From the NCBI GenBank assembly GCA_022448005.1, contig JAKUTK010000021.1, forward strand, positions 1-64,000: 64,000 nt of DNA, written 5' to 3'. This stretch comes from Pseudomonas sp. (lineage in GTDB: Bacteria; Pseudomonadota; Gammaproteobacteria; Pseudomonadales; Pseudomonadaceae). Positions 36,711-49,913 of the stretch are shown piece after piece (within the stretch, counting starts at the first letter, position 1; every line of letters starts with the position of its first letter). The notes beneath the pieces are model-generated. The model was given only the letters and a program-made list of their open reading frames with translations, was not told the origin of the DNA and did no database searches. The translations under genes and the position numbers were made by a program.

Positions 36711-38744
36711 CTAGCGAGGCGCCATGTTGAATACCTTGAGGACGAAGGCGTATTCCAGCGCGACATCCTTCAGCGCCTGATAGCGCCCGCTCATGCCTCC
36801 ATGCCCAGCGCCAAACTCTGTTTTCAGCAGCAGTAGGTTGTCGTCGGTCTTGTGCGCGCGCAGCTTGGCGACCCACTTGGCCGCTTCCCAATATTGAACG
36901 CGGCTGTCGTTATACCCGGCTACCGCGAGAACGGCCGGGTAGGGCTGGCTGCGCACGTTCTCGTAGGGCGCATAGGCCTTGATGCGGGCATGCACGTCGG
37001 GCTGATTCGGATCGCCCCACTCGTCGTACTCGGTCACCGTCAGCGGCAGGTCGGCGTTAAGCATGGTGTTCAACACGTCGACGAAGGGCACCTCGGCGAT
37101 GGCTGCACCGAATAGGTCCGGCCGCAGATTGACTACAGCGCCAATCAGCAGGCCCCCGGCGCTCCCGCCGCTGACGGCGAGTCGAGCCGATTCGGTATAA
37201 CCATCTGCAACGAGCTTTTCGGCACAGGCAATGAAATCGCTGAATGTGTTTGGCTTATGTTCCAGTTTGCCGCCGCGATACCAGGCTTCACCAAGATCGC
37301 CGCCGCCGCGCACATGGGCAATGGCGAAGATAAAGCCGCGATCGAGCAGCGATAGCCGGGCATGGGAAAACCAGGGGTCCAGGCTGTGGCCGTAAGCACC
37401 GTAGCCATAGAGATACAGAGGGGCTGGCTTACCGAAATGCTCACGGCGGCCAACCAGGCTGATAGGCACCTGAGTGCCATCGGCCGCAGTGGCCCAGATG
37501 CGTCGGCTCTCGTAGGCATCGGCATCGAACGGACCCTCGACCGGCGTCTCCTTGAGCACCTGCTGCTGGCCGTCGGCCAGGCTCAGTTGACGGATCTGAG
37601 CCGGGCGGTTCAGCGCCTCGTAGCGCAGCCGGATAACCGGGCTGTCGAATTCGAGCGTGTTGTGTACGTGGAGGCTGTAGGCGGCATCCGGCAGTTGCAC
37701 ACGGTAGGGCGCGGCAGCCGACGGTCGAACTTCGATGATGGGAAGTCCCGCCTCGCGCAAGCTCAGTGTGACCGCATCGGCGTTCAGGCTGACGTCTTCC
37801 AGCATCACCGAGTCGCTGTGGCCGATCAACTCATGCCAGTGTTCTCGTTGCGGCGTGCGCTCCGGTGCCTGATACAGGGCGAAATTGATACCGGCCTGGT
37901 TGCTGCGGATCAGCCAGCTCCATTGCCCATCCAACAGGCCATGGTCAGGGTAGTACTCGTGATCGTCCTGGCGTGGTGCCAGGCAAACCCAGTTTCCTTC
38001 GGGTTCATCCGCTGAGAGCGCCCAGGCTTCGCTGGTGGTCTTGCTGTTGGAGAGGATGACCAGCTGGCGCTCTGAGCTGGCTCGGTAGCAATGCACGAAA
38101 TAACGCCCGTCCGGGTCGTGATAGACCTCGGTGCGCTCGCTGTCGCCCAGCCGGTGACGGTAGATCTTGTGGGGACGGTGGGTGTCGTCGAGTTCGCCGA
38201 AGAACAGGGTTTGATTATCGTTGGCCCAGGTCATGCTGCCGTCGCAATCTTCGAAGGGGAGTGCGGTCACCTCGCCTGTTTGCAGGTCCTTGACGAACAG
38301 TTGGTAGATCTCGTCGCCTTGCGTGTCGAGGCTGTAAGCCAGCTTGCTGTGGTCCTGGCTGACACTGAACGCGCCCAGCGACAGGAAGCCTCCCGCTGCC
38401 AGCTCGTTGGGGTCGAGCAATAGTTGCTCACTAGCTTCATCCACCGCGAATGAGCCATCCGCCGGGCGCGCGCAGCGGTAGTGGCGCGGATATTCATCGC
38501 CAGCCGTGGTGCGCTGGTAGTAGAGCCAGGGTCCCCAGGGGGAGGGCAGCGAAAGGTCGGTCTCACGGATACGGCCTTTGATCTCGAGAAACAACGATTC
38601 ACGCAGTTGTTCTTGGTCAGCCAGCTGTTCTTCCAGATAGGCATTTTCCGCTTTCAGGTAATCGAGCACCTCGGGTGCGTCGCGGTTCTCCAGCCACTTG
38701 TATGAATCCTGGCCTGTATCGACGCGGGCAATAGGTGCAGACAT
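36711..38744 (-). CDS. ptrB: Oligopeptidase B (prolyl oligopeptidase family S9A)
   Basis: A 677-residue serine peptidase cutting small peptides after basic residues. The N-terminal beta-propeller spans about 60-400 (DSYKWLEN, SPWGPWLYYQRTTAGDEYPRHYR). The alpha/beta-hydrolase domain carries the nucleophile in SGGSAGGLLIG, the Asp region AGYNDSRVQYWEAAKW and the His in GAGHGGMSGR. The ATG at 38744 has a strong caggagt ribosome site; the frame extends to 38816 without one. No signal peptide, so it is cytoplasmic. P1 specificity is by family analogy. Confidence 0.92.
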   Translation of the reverse strand: MSAPIARVDTGQDSYKWLENRDAPEVLDYLKAENAYLEEQLADQEQLRESLFLEIKGRIRETDLSLPSPWGPWLYYQRTTAGDEYPRHYRCARPADGSFAVDEASEQLLLDPNELAAGGFLSLGAFSVSQDHSKLAYSLDTQGDEIYQLFVKDLQTGEVTALPFEDCDGSMTWANDNQTLFFGELDDTHRPHKIYRHRLGDSERTEVYHDPDGRYFVHCYRASSERQLVILSNSKTTSEAWALSADEPEGNWVCLAPRQDDHEYYPDHGLLDGQWSWLIRSNQAGINFALYQAPERTPQREHWHELIGHSDSVMLEDVSLNADAVTLSLREAGLPIIEVRPSAAAPYRVQLPDAAYSLHVHNTLEFDSPVIRLRYEALNRPAQIRQLSLADGQQQVLKETPVEGPFDADAYESRRIWATAADGTQVPISLVGRREHFGKPAPLYLYGYGAYGHSLDPWFSHARLSLLDRGFIFAIAHVRGGGDLGEAWYRGGKLEHKPNTFSDFIACAEKLVADGYTESARLAVSGGSAGGLLIGAVVNLRPDLFGAAIAEVPFVDVLNTMLNADLPLTVTEYDEWGDPNQPDVHARIKAYAPYENVRSQPYPAVLAVAGYNDSRVQYWEAAKWVAKLRAHKTDDNLLLLKTEFGAGHGGMSGRYQALKDVALEYAFVLKVFNMAPR

Positions 38745-41347
<2,603 letters not shown>

Positions 41348-41348
41348 A

Positions 41349-41486
41349 AGGGCTTTGAAAGCGTAGCGAGCGAAGACAAGGCGAGGCGAAGTCGGTCGAA
41401 AAAGCGGAGTTTACGAGTAGTAAATGAGCATTTTGAGGCTGACTTCAACGACGCCCTGCCTAGCGCAGTAGCTTTCAAGGCGCTTT
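41349..41486. repeat. Intercistronic element between fadB and fadA
   Basis: A 138-base stretch framed by imperfect inverted ends (ggctttgaaagcgtagcg and, inverted, gcgccttgaaagctactgcg), with an inner palindrome tttacgagtagtaaa. It resembles the dispersed intergenic elements of pseudomonads in layout (small, non-coding, terminal inverted repeats). It sits inside a two-gene operon, so it would be transcribed and folded in the fadBA message. Confidence 0.65.
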
Positions 41487-41494
41487 TCTAATGA

Positions 41495-42682
<1,188 letters not shown>

Positions 42683-42698
42683 GTTATTTGGCGGTACG

Positions 42699-42727
42699 GA
42701 ACCGGGGCCCTGTGCCCCGGTTTTCAT
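42699..42727 (+). terminator. Terminator of fadBA
   Basis: aaccggggccctgtgccccggtt with a following ttttcattttt run, 17 bases after the fadA stop. Confidence 0.9.
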
Positions 42728-42760
42728 TTTTGATGAGTGTTTTTTTCAGAGGCAGTCGAG

Positions 42761-42988
42761 ATGCAAGTCACGCCAGGCCGTTACCGTCATTACAAAGGCC
42801 CCGAGTATCGCGTATACGCAGTTGCTCGGCATTCCGAAACGGAAGAGTCAGTGGTCTTCTATCAGGCGCTATACGGCGATTTCGGGCTGTGGGTTCGTCC
42901 GCTCTCGATGTTTACCGAAACGGTAGAGGTCGACGGCGAAACGCTTCCCCGTTTTGCCCTGATCGAAGCCGAGCCCGCTCGATTTTAG
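42761..42988 (+). CDS. DUF1653 family protein
   Basis: A 75-residue protein of the DUF1653 family: PGRYRHYKGPEYRVYAVARHSET, VVFYQALYGDFGLWVRPLSMF, then a short acidic end with RFALIEAE. It is probably a small SH3-like beta barrel. Function unknown. The ATG at 42761 has an agagg ribosome site; a longer in-frame start at 42737 would read from the fadA terminator and is unlikely. The place between fadA and topA is conserved in Pseudomonas. Confidence 0.9.
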   Translation: MQVTPGRYRHYKGPEYRVYAVARHSETEESVVFYQALYGDFGLWVRPLSMFTETVEVDGETLPRFALIEAEPARF

Positions 42989-43297
42989 GCACTGTATGCG
43001 CGAGCTGGCTTAACCCCTGCGCTTGACCTCGGCTCCATCGCCACTATATATAGCGGTGCTTTCAGACCGAGTGAAGATCATTCTCCCTCGGTTTAGGACG
43101 ATAGGACCCAGCCGGGCAGCCAGGCTGCCAATGGATTTAGGCCATGGGTGCGGACGTTTTCCGGAGCAAATGATTGCTCTCGCAGGCTGGTTACGCTGCT
43201 TCGCTTCTAGGCTGGCGAGCCGGGTGACGTTTCGACGTCGGGCTGCCGCCGGTTCAACAATCTCAGTTCACCTCTCGATTCAGGAACTCTCCTCTCC
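42989..43297 (+). promoter_or_regulatory. topA upstream region
   Basis: 309 bases without a gene. It should hold the topA promoter; an A+T patch (cactatatatagcg, about 43042-43055) is the most likely opening site. Supercoiling control of topA is known elsewhere, but no specific signal is visible. Confidence 0.4.
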
Positions 43298-45910
43298 ATG
43301 GGTAAATCGCTGGTCATCGTGGAATCACCGGCCAAGGCCAAGACAATCAACAAGTATTTGGGCAACCAATACGTGGTGAAGTCGAGTATCGGCCACATCC
43401 GCGACCTTCCCACCAGCGGCTCTGCCAACAAGGAGCCGGTCAAGCGCGGCAAGGCTGCAGCGGCCGAAGCTCCAGCGCTTTCGCCGAAGGAGAAGGCCAA
43501 GCGTCAGCTGTTTACCCGCATGGGCATCGATCCCGAGCACGGCTGGAAGGCGAAGTACGAAATCCTGCCCGGCAAAGAGAAGGTCATCGATGAGCTTCGT
43601 CGACTGGCCAAGGAAGCCGATACCATCTATCTCGCGACCGACTTGGATAGAGAGGGGGAGGCCATCGCCTGGCATCTGCGCGAATCCATAGGTGGCGATG
43701 ATGGCCGCTACAAGCGCGTGGTGTTCAACGAGATCACCAAGAAGGCGATTCAAGAGGCGTTCTCTAAGCCGGGCGACCTCGACATCAATCGTGTCAATGC
43801 GCAGCAAGCACGACGGTTCCTCGACCGAGTCGTGGGTTACATGGTCTCACCGCTGCTCTGGTCCAAGATCGCCCGAGGGCTCTCCGCTGGCCGTGTTCAA
43901 TCGGTTGCCGTGAAGCTGGTGGTGGAGCGTGAGCGCGAGATCCGGGCGTTCGTTCCGGAAGAATATTGGGAAGTACACGCGGACCTCGGTACGAGCGGCA
44001 ATGCCAAGGTTCGCTTCGAGGTCTCTCGCGAGAATGGCGAAGCCTTCAAACCCCTCAACGAAGCGCATGCCATGGCGGCGCTCGAGCAGCTCAAGGATTC
44101 CAGCTACAGCGTCACCAAGCGTGAGGATAAGCCGACCAGCAGCAAGCCGTCGGCGCCGTTCATCACCTCGACGTTGCAGCAGGCGGCGAGCAACCGATTA
44201 GGGTTCGGCGTTAAGAAAACTATGATGATGGCGCAGCGTCTCTACGAGGCTGGCTACATCACTTACATGCGTACCGACTCGACCAATCTGTCGGCAGATG
44301 CGCTGACGATGGTTCGTGGGTTCATTGAAGACGAGTTTGGCGGCAAGTATCTGCCTGAAAAGCCCAACTTCTACTCCAGCAAGGAAGGCGCCCAGGAGGC
44401 TCACGAGGCGATTCGCCCGTCGGACGTCAATCTGCGCCCGGCACAGCTGACGGGAATGGAACGAGACGCCGAGCGTCTCTATGACCTTATCTGGCGTCAA
44501 TTCGTGGCGTGCCAGATGCCGCCTGCACAGTATCTGTCGACGAGCGTGACGGTCACTGCCGGCAATTTCGAGCTGCGCGCTAAGGGCCGCATTCTCAAAT
44601 TTGACGGTTACACCAAGGTCCTGCCGCAGCAAAGCAAAAGTGGCGAAGACGACGTATTGCCGGAGATGAACAAGGGCGACGGGATGAAGCTGATCAAGCT
44701 TGATCCGAGCCAGCACTTCACCAAGCCGCCGGCGCGCTATTCGGAAGCGAGCCTGGTCAAGGAGATGGAAAAGCGGGGCATCGGTCGTCCATCGACCTAT
44801 GCGTCGATCATCTCGACGATCCAAGATCGTGGCTACGTCTCGCTGCACAACCGCCGGTTCTATTCCGAGAAGATGGGCGACATCGTTACCGAGCGCCTGT
44901 CAGAAAGCTTCAACAATTTGATGGATTACGGTTTTACCGCCGGCATGGAAGAGAACCTCGACGATGTCGCACAGGGTGAGCGCGAGTGGAAACATGTACT
45001 CGACGAGTTCTACGGTGATTTCAAGAAAAAGCTCGAGGTGGCCGAGGCCAGCGAGAACGGCATGCGTGCCAATCAGCCGACCCTGACCGACATTCCGTGC
45101 AAGGTTTGCGGTCGGCCGATGATGATCCGCACCGCGTCCACCGGCGTCTTCCTAGGTTGCTCCGGCTACAGCCTGCCACCAAAAGAGCGTTGCAAGTCCA
45201 CGGTCAACCTCATCCCTGGCGATGAGATTGCCGCTGATGACGAAGGTGAGTCCGAATCCCGAGTGCTGTTGGGCAAACATCGTTGCCCGATTTGCAGCAC
45301 GGCGATGGATGCCTATCTGCTCGACGAAACCCATAAGCTGCATATCTGTGGCAACAACCCCGACTGCACCGGTTACGAAATCGAAGAGGGTCAGTACCGC
45401 ATCAAGGGCTATGAGGGACCGAGCCTGGAATGCGACAAGTGCGGCAGTGAAATGCAGCTCAAGACGGGCCGCTTCGGCAAGTTCTTCGGCTGCACCAATG
45501 CCGACTGCAAGAACACGCGTAAATTGCTCAGAAGCGGTGAGGCGGCTCCACCGAAGATGGATGCCGTGAAGATGCCTGAGCTCAAATGTGAAAAGGTCGA
45601 CGACACCTATGTGTTGCGTGACGGCGCCTCCGGTTTGTTCCTGGCCGCCAGCCAGTTCCCGAAGAACCGTGAGACCCGTGCACCCCTGGTGCTGGAGCTG
45701 ATCCCCCACAAGGATGAGATCGACCCTAAGTATCACTTTCTGCTGAGTGCGCCTCAGAAGGATTCGGAGGGGCGCGCGGCGGTGATCCGCTTCAGCCGCA
45801 AGACCAAGGAGCAATACGTTCAAACCGAGGTCAATGGAAAGCCGACCGGCTGGAAGGCATTCTTTGATGGCGGCAAGTGGAAGGTAGAAGACAAGAGCAC
45901 CGGCAAGTAA
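43298..45910 (+). CDS. topA: DNA topoisomerase I
   Basis: An 870-residue type IA topoisomerase that relaxes negative supercoils by nicking one strand. TOPRIM domain at residues 3-150 ([27 protein letters not shown]), [13 protein letters not shown], and the nucleophile Tyr323 in [14 protein letters not shown]. Three C-terminal four-Cys zinc ribbons follow: [24 protein letters not shown] and [23 protein letters not shown]. These lead into a zinc-free tail, the usual layout of Pseudomonas TopA. The ATG has only a distant cagga ribosome site. A long hairpin follows the stop. Confidence 0.97.
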   Translation: MGKSLVIVESPAKAKTINKYLGNQYVVKSSIGHIRDLPTSGSANKEPVKRGKAAAAEAPALSPKEKAKRQLFTRMGIDPEHGWKAKYEILPGKEKVIDELRRLAKEADTIYLATDLDREGEAIAWHLRESIGGDDGRYKRVVFNEITKKAIQEAFSKPGDLDINRVNAQQARRFLDRVVGYMVSPLLWSKIARGLSAGRVQSVAVKLVVEREREIRAFVPEEYWEVHADLGTSGNAKVRFEVSRENGEAFKPLNEAHAMAALEQLKDSSYSVTKREDKPTSSKPSAPFITSTLQQAASNRLGFGVKKTMMMAQRLYEAGYITYMRTDSTNLSADALTMVRGFIEDEFGGKYLPEKPNFYSSKEGAQEAHEAIRPSDVNLRPAQLTGMERDAERLYDLIWRQFVACQMPPAQYLSTSVTVTAGNFELRAKGRILKFDGYTKVLPQQSKSGEDDVLPEMNKGDGMKLIKLDPSQHFTKPPARYSEASLVKEMEKRGIGRPSTYASIISTIQDRGYVSLHNRRFYSEKMGDIVTERLSESFNNLMDYGFTAGMEENLDDVAQGEREWKHVLDEFYGDFKKKLEVAEASENGMRANQPTLTDIPCKVCGRPMMIRTASTGVFLGCSGYSLPPKERCKSTVNLIPGDEIAADDEGESESRVLLGKHRCPICSTAMDAYLLDETHKLHICGNNPDCTGYEIEEGQYRIKGYEGPSLECDKCGSEMQLKTGRFGKFFGCTNADCKNTRKLLRSGEAAPPKMDAVKMPELKCEKVDDTYVLRDGASGLFLAASQFPKNRETRAPLVLELIPHKDEIDPKYHFLLSAPQKDSEGRAAVIRFSRKTKEQYVQTEVNGKPTGWKAFFDGGKWKVEDKSTGK

Positions 45911-45921
45911 CTGGTAGCCGC

Positions 45922-45954
45922 GAGTCGAAGCCTGTTTCTCGCAGGCTTCGACTC
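45922..45954 (+). terminator. Hairpin after topA
   Basis: gagtcgaagcctg and caggcttcgactc pair perfectly around tttctcg. The downstream T content is low, so termination may be partial. Confidence 0.65.
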
Positions 45955-45985
45955 ATTGCGTTTCAACTCTCGGGAGACCGTCGCC

Positions 45986-46504
45986 ATGGCCCATGAGCTG
46001 TACACCCGCACCAATCAGAAAATCTACTTCGCCGGACTGGCCCTCGAAAACTGGCGGCGGGCTGAAGAGAAAGGCGCGATGAATGCGCCAGGTCTGATTC
46101 AGGCCGAGCGCGAGGCTAGCCTTTTTCATCTGTACGGCGCGTTGTTGGGCTTGTGTCATGAGATCGCCGGCTACTATCGCCTGCCCGAAGCCAATGCGCC
46201 GCGTCCGGAGCTGATGCTGGTGCCCTCAGTGCAAGGCGCTTCATCAAGCCCGGAGCTCGCTGAGCTGATCGAGCTGGCCGAGTATTCCGAAACCTGGTTA
46301 TCACAGCTGCTTAAAGCTTACTCGGTACTCTTCGAGCCGCCTCGTACGCCAACCAAAGCCAAGACCGATCCCACCATGCCGTTGATCGAGGCAGTCAGTG
46401 TCGATGAACAGGTGCCGGCGTTGGCGCGGGAAGACCTGGAGGTTTGGCGGCAAAGCTTGAAAGAGCTGGCCTTACGCTTTCGCGAGTCACTGACCGAGTG
46501 GTAA
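45986..46504 (+). CDS. DUF6586 family protein
   Basis: A 172-residue, probably all-helical cytoplasmic protein. It has a conserved-looking start (MAHELYTRTNQKIYFAGLALENWR), a LFHLYGALLGLCHEIAGYYRLP segment, and an ending near LRFRESLTEW. Family assigned by recall of the topA-lexA neighbourhood in Pseudomonas; the function is unknown. The ATG at 45986 follows a ggga ribosome site, and the frame upstream to 45956 overlaps the topA hairpin. Confidence 0.8.
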   Translation: MAHELYTRTNQKIYFAGLALENWRRAEEKGAMNAPGLIQAEREASLFHLYGALLGLCHEIAGYYRLPEANAPRPELMLVPSVQGASSSPELAELIELAEYSETWLSQLLKAYSVLFEPPRTPTKAKTDPTMPLIEAVSVDEQVPALAREDLEVWRQSLKELALRFRESLTEW

Positions 46505-46515
46505 GCGAATAAGCA

Positions 46516-46540
46516 TGCAACGGCAGGGGCTGCCGTTGCA
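46516..46540. terminator. Bidirectional hairpin between convergent genes
   Basis: tgcaacggcag and ctgccgttgca form a perfect 11-base stem between the DUF6586 gene and the EamA transporter gene, one base from the latter's stop codon. Confidence 0.75.
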
Positions 46541-47380
46541 TCAGGTGCGCTGCTTGAACCTTAGGACTAGAGCAATGCCGCCTAGAATCGCAAAGCCGGC
46601 GACCAGCAACTTGCCGGTCAAGGGCTCCCCTAGCAACAGGCTTCCCGCCAAGGCTGTAAGAAGTGGCACGCTCAGCTGTACGGTGGCCGCCTGGATGGCC
46701 GCCAGGCCCGGGAGCGCTACGTACCAGATGGCGTAGCCGATGCCGGAGGTCAAGCCGCCAGACAGCAGCGCATAGATCACTCCTGTGCTGTCCCATTCCA
46801 GGCTGTTCAGCGCCAGCAGGCATAACAGGATGGCAATTGGCAGGGTCCGAACGAAGTTACCCGTAGTAGCAGCCAGCGCATCAGGCGTACCTTTGCCTAA
46901 TATCGAATAGGCGCCCCACGCGGCGCCCGCCAGCACCATCAGCAGAGAAGCCGATAGCGGCGGTGTACTCGTGCCGGGCAGCAGAAGTGCTACTAGGCCA
47001 GCGCCTGCCAAAAACATTCCGGCACTCTGCCCCCAATGCAATCGCTCACCGTGAAGCATCCCCCAGGCGATCATGCTCAACTGCACAGCCCCGAACAGCA
47101 GCAGCGCGCCGGCACCCGCGTCAAGGTTGAGGTAGGCATAGGAAAAGGAGGCTGCATAGGCGAAGAGTGCCAAGGCGCCTCGCCAGCTACCGGACGTCGA
47201 AGAAGCTCGTCTTCTCAGGAACAGCAAAAGCCACAACACCACTGCTCCGGCAAATAAACGCAGTGCAGTAAAGCTGGCCGGATCGATCTGGCTGTCGCGA
47301 AGTGCCGCGCGACAAAGCAGTGAGTTGCCAGCGAATGCAAGCATGGCCAGGGCCGTCAATAGCAAGGTTTTGATGGTCAT
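46541..47380 (-). CDS. EamA/DMT-family transporter
   Basis: A 279-residue inner-membrane permease with ten hydrophobic helices in two repeated halves. The first opens with LLLTALAMLAFAGNSLLCRAAL, the second with LLMVLAGAAWGAYSILGKG. This is the drug/metabolite exporter fold; typical cargo are amino acids or metabolites, and it cannot be specified. I start at 47380 (MTIKTLLL), the codon right before helix 1; the longer frame to 47668 runs over unrelated DNA. It is convergent with the DUF6586 gene and divergent from the next. Confidence 0.87.
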   Translation of the reverse strand: MTIKTLLLTALAMLAFAGNSLLCRAALRDSQIDPASFTALRLFAGAVVLWLLLFLRRRASSTSGSWRGALALFAYAASFSYAYLNLDAGAGALLLFGAVQLSMIAWGMLHGERLHWGQSAGMFLAGAGLVALLLPGTSTPPLSASLLMVLAGAAWGAYSILGKGTPDALAATTGNFVRTLPIAILLCLLALNSLEWDSTGVIYALLSGGLTSGIGYAIWYVALPGLAAIQAATVQLSVPLLTALAGSLLLGEPLTGKLLVAGFAILGGIALVLRFKQRT

Positions 47381-47558
47381 CCAGCGGTCCGGTCCACGGT
47401 AGACCGCCATCCTACTGGGCGGCCGCGTTGCTGCGCATCTGCTTTTTGCCTGGACGAGAGAGCCTGAAGATTCAGCATTGTGTCTCGGCAGCGAAAGCCA
47501 AAGGCTGCCGGCCGGACGGTCGGCTGTTACAATGCGCCGTTTGAACGGGAGCATGATC

Positions 47559-47795
47559 ATGCCAACGTCTTTTCTGGAAATCGTCGAGCTACCCGACGGC
47601 AGCATTGTGCTGCGTCGCGCCGAGGACGAAGGCGTACTGGTCACGCTGGATTTTTCTGACGATGCCAAGGCGTTCCTGCAGGGTCAGCACGTCGAAATCG
47701 CCAAGGCAATGTTCAACATTGGCGTGCAAATGGCGGGGCGGGTGTCAGAAGGTGATTTCGAGCGGGAGGAAGAGGGCTCGCGGGTATTGCATTGA
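47559..47795 (+). CDS. Conserved small hypothetical protein
   Basis: A 78-residue acidic protein: MPTSFLEIVELPDGSIVLRRAEDE, VLVTLDFSDDAKAFLQGQHVEIAKAMFNIGVQ, ending in a charged tail. No named family comes to mind. A gggagc ribosome site fits the ATG at 47559. It is convergent with sulA and keeps the place of a small gene between topA and sulA in P. aeruginosa. Confidence 0.75.
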   Translation: MPTSFLEIVELPDGSIVLRRAEDEGVLVTLDFSDDAKAFLQGQHVEIAKAMFNIGVQMAGRVSEGDFEREEEGSRVLH

Positions 47796-47870
47796 GAGGT
47801 GGAATGCTTGGACAGCTTTATGGCTGCGGGCGGGCTTCGGCACATCCTTATGCCGAATGGCTGGGACGTA

Positions 47871-48350
47871 TCAGCTACCCAGACGAATGTTCAAACTTTG
47901 CGCATTACCCTGAGCGGCCGCCACCCGAAGTTTCAGTCGGGACGCCTTGTCGAGGCGTGGGAACCAGGTAATAACCGTGTGGCTGCAGCCTGACACCAAT
48001 GCCTTACACGCCAGCTCAAGCGCAGTCTGACTTTCACGGGCTTGCAGCAACAGGATGCGGTCACGATTCAGGCCGTTCTCTCGCAGCCAATTCTGTGAAA
48101 GTGATACCGGTGGAGCAATCAGTGTGAGCCAGCGCGTATCAGCCGCCTCACTGAGCTCGCGCAGCATTGGAGCCAGCAACTGGCGGCAGTGATCCCCGCT
48201 ACCGGTAAGGGTCATTTCGCTAAGGCAGTCATCCGCGGGCTGCGGGGCGCGCGCTACCTCGCCGAACGGTGTCAGGCGATGCGCGATCAGCCCTTCGAAC
48301 AAGGAAAGCTGCGGTGGTTTGGCTGCGGTGGGTTGGGGATGGTACTGCAT
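47871..48350 (-). CDS. sulA: SOS cell-division inhibitor
   Basis: A 159-residue Pseudomonas-type SulA, which binds FtsZ and blocks septation during DNA damage. The core is recognisable: RWLTLIAPPVSLSQNWLRENGLNRDRILLLQAR, then TALELACKALVSGCSHTVITWFPRLDKASRLKLRVAA. The gene starts 10 bases after the lexA stop, so it is transcribed from the lexA promoter and controlled by the two LexA boxes there. Confidence 0.93.
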   Translation of the reverse strand: MQYHPQPTAAKPPQLSLFEGLIAHRLTPFGEVARAPQPADDCLSEMTLTGSGDHCRQLLAPMLRELSEAADTRWLTLIAPPVSLSQNWLRENGLNRDRILLLQARESQTALELACKALVSGCSHTVITWFPRLDKASRLKLRVAAAQGNAQSLNIRLGS

Positions 48351-48360
48351 GAACCTCTCC

Positions 48361-48969
48361 TTAGCGGCGTATTACGCCGACGCTCAAACCTTCGATAACA
48401 AGCTCTTGCTGCTCGAGATCAACTTCAATAGGCGCAAACTCGGGGTTTTCAGCGAGCAGCCAGACCTTGCTGCCTTCGCGCTTAAAACGCTTAACGGTTA
48501 CTTCGTCCTCGATTCTGGCCACGACAATCTGTCCGTTACGCGCTTCACGCGTGGTATGGACCGCCAGCAGATCACCATCGAAGATGCCGACATCCTTCAT
48601 GCTCATACCGTGTACACGCAGCAGGTAATCAGCCTTCGGCTGGAAAAACGAAGGATTGATCTGGCAAGATTCTTCGACATGCTGCTGTGCGAGAATTGGC
48701 GCCCCGGCGGCCACCCGGCCGATTACGGGCAGTCCGTTTTCTTCGGTAGCCGGTTCGAACCCTGGAATACGTATCCCGCGGGAGGCGCCGGGCGTCATCT
48801 CAATGGCTCCTTTGCGAGCCAAGGCCTTGAGGTGCTCCTCTGCGGCATTGGGCGACTTGAAACCCAGCTCCTGAGCGATCTCGGCACGCGTCGGAGGATA
48901 GCCGTTGTCCTCAAGGCAGCGCTTGATGAAGGCGAGAATTTCCGACTGGCGTGGGGTCAGCTTGATCAT
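48361..48969 (-). CDS. lexA: LexA repressor
   Basis: A 202-residue SOS repressor and self-cleaving protease. The winged-helix DNA-binding domain spans 1-70 ([47 protein letters not shown]). The cleavage bond is Ala88-Gly89 in RVAAGAP. The catalytic pair is Ser123 (HGMSMKD) and Lys160 (VTVKRF). The ATG at 48969 is used; a GTG precedes it directly. It forms an operon with sulA and is divergent from psrA. Confidence 0.98.
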   Translation of the reverse strand: MIKLTPRQSEILAFIKRCLEDNGYPPTRAEIAQELGFKSPNAAEEHLKALARKGAIEMTPGASRGIRIPGFEPATEENGLPVIGRVAAGAPILAQQHVEESCQINPSFFQPKADYLLRVHGMSMKDVGIFDGDLLAVHTTREARNGQIVVARIEDEVTVKRFKREGSKVWLLAENPEFAPIEVDLEQQELVIEGLSVGVIRR

Positions 48970-48980
48970 CACAAGGGTCT

Positions 48981-48996
48981 CTGTTCTTTTATACAG
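48981..48996. promoter_or_regulatory. LexA operator 1
   Basis: ctgttcttttatacag matches CTG-N10-CAG. It starts 12 bases from the lexA ATG. Confidence 0.9.
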
Positions 48997-48999
48997 TGA

Positions 49000-49015
49000 C
49001 TGGGATTATATACAG
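49000..49015. promoter_or_regulatory. LexA operator 2
   Basis: ctgggattatatacag is a second CTG-N10-CAG box, three bases from the first, so two dimers could bind side by side. Confidence 0.9.
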
Positions 49016-49109
49016 TGCTGGATGCTTGGCAATCGTTGTTTGAAGCAGCCGCAGGCTATCTTTGAATGCGCTTTGAACCGGTCGCCAGAGTTATTTGGCG
49101 CTATGTCGG

Positions 49110-49138
49110 TTGACTTGGGGTAGGTTGAAACGTAAGTT
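49110..49138 (+). promoter_or_regulatory. psrA promoter
   Basis: ttgact (-35, 49110-49115) and taagtt (-10, 49133-49138) with a 17-base spacer. The -10 lies within the first PsrA-type box. Confidence 0.6.
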
Positions 49139-49153
49139 TCAAACAGATGTTTG
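49127..49153. promoter_or_regulatory. Two adjacent PsrA operators
   Basis: gaaacgtaagtttc (49127-49140) and caaacagatgtttg (49140-49153) each fit (G/C)AAAC-N4-GTTT(G/C) perfectly and share one base. They overlap the -10 and start region of psrA, which fits known self-repression. Confidence 0.85.
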
Positions 49154-49166
49154 TCGGGGGAGAAGC

Positions 49167-49874
49167 ATGGCGCAGTCTGAAACAGTCGAGCGTATTCTGG
49201 ATGCGGCGGAGCAGCTATTCGCTGAGAAGGGGTTCGCCGAGACGTCGCTGCGTCTGATCACCAGCAAAGCCGGCGTCAACCTGGCCGCGGTGAATTATCA
49301 CTTCGGCTCGAAAAAAGCCCTTATTCAAGCGGTTTTCTCACGTTTTCTGGGTCCGTTCTGCTTGAGCCTCGAACGTGAGCTCGACAGGCGTGAGGCCCAG
49401 TCCGACAGAAAAGAAAGTCTTGAGGAGCTGCTTGAGATCTTAGTTGAACAGGCACTGGCGGTGACGCCACGCAGTGGCGACGATCTGTCCATTTTCATGC
49501 GCCTGCTGGGGCTTTCGTTCAGTCAGAGCCAGGGCCATCTGCGTCGTTACCTGGAAGACATGTACGGCAAGGTGTTCCGCCGCTATATGCATCGAGTCCA
49601 CGAGGCCGCTCCGTCGATCCCACCCATTGAGTTGTTCTGGCGTGTGCACTTCATGCTTGGCGCTGCGGCATTCAGCATGTCCGGCATCAAGGCTTTACGG
49701 GCCATTGCCGAGAACGACTTTGGCGCGAGAACCTCAATCGAGCAGGTCATGCGCATGATGGTGCCGTTCCTCGCGGCCGGCATGCGGGCCGATTCCGGTG
49801 TGGCTGACCCCGGACTGTCTCAGGCCCATCCGATTGCCCGGCGTAACGCGCTGGCGATGCCAGCCAAGGGCTAG
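49167..49874 (+). CDS. psrA: TetR-family fatty-acid-responsive regulator
   Basis: A 235-residue TetR regulator. The N-terminal helix-turn-helix (VERILDAAEQLFAEKGFAETSLRLITSKAGVNLAAVNYHFGSKKALIQAVF) is followed by a ligand domain of the PsrA type. In P. aeruginosa PsrA senses long-chain fatty acids, represses fadBA5 and activates rpoS. Here it lies beside lexA as in that species, with two perfect operators at its own promoter and a near match before fadB. The ATG has a ggggagaag ribosome site. Roles other than self-control are inferred from orthology. Confidence 0.92.
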   Translation: MAQSETVERILDAAEQLFAEKGFAETSLRLITSKAGVNLAAVNYHFGSKKALIQAVFSRFLGPFCLSLERELDRREAQSDRKESLEELLEILVEQALAVTPRSGDDLSIFMRLLGLSFSQSQGHLRRYLEDMYGKVFRRYMHRVHEAAPSIPPIELFWRVHFMLGAAAFSMSGIKALRAIAENDFGARTSIEQVMRMMVPFLAAGMRADSGVADPGLSQAHPIARRNALAMPAKG

Positions 49875-49913
49875 GGTGCATCCCCGGGGCGCGATCAGCT
49901 AAGCTAGCCGCCC

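Noticed and set aside
36592..36891. 99-codon minus-strand frame at the 3' end of ptrB
   Set aside because: Overlaps the catalytic C-terminus of oligopeptidase B in another frame, with no start signal.
47036..47257. 73-codon plus-strand frame
   Set aside because: Antisense to the EamA transporter and low in hydrophobic residues.
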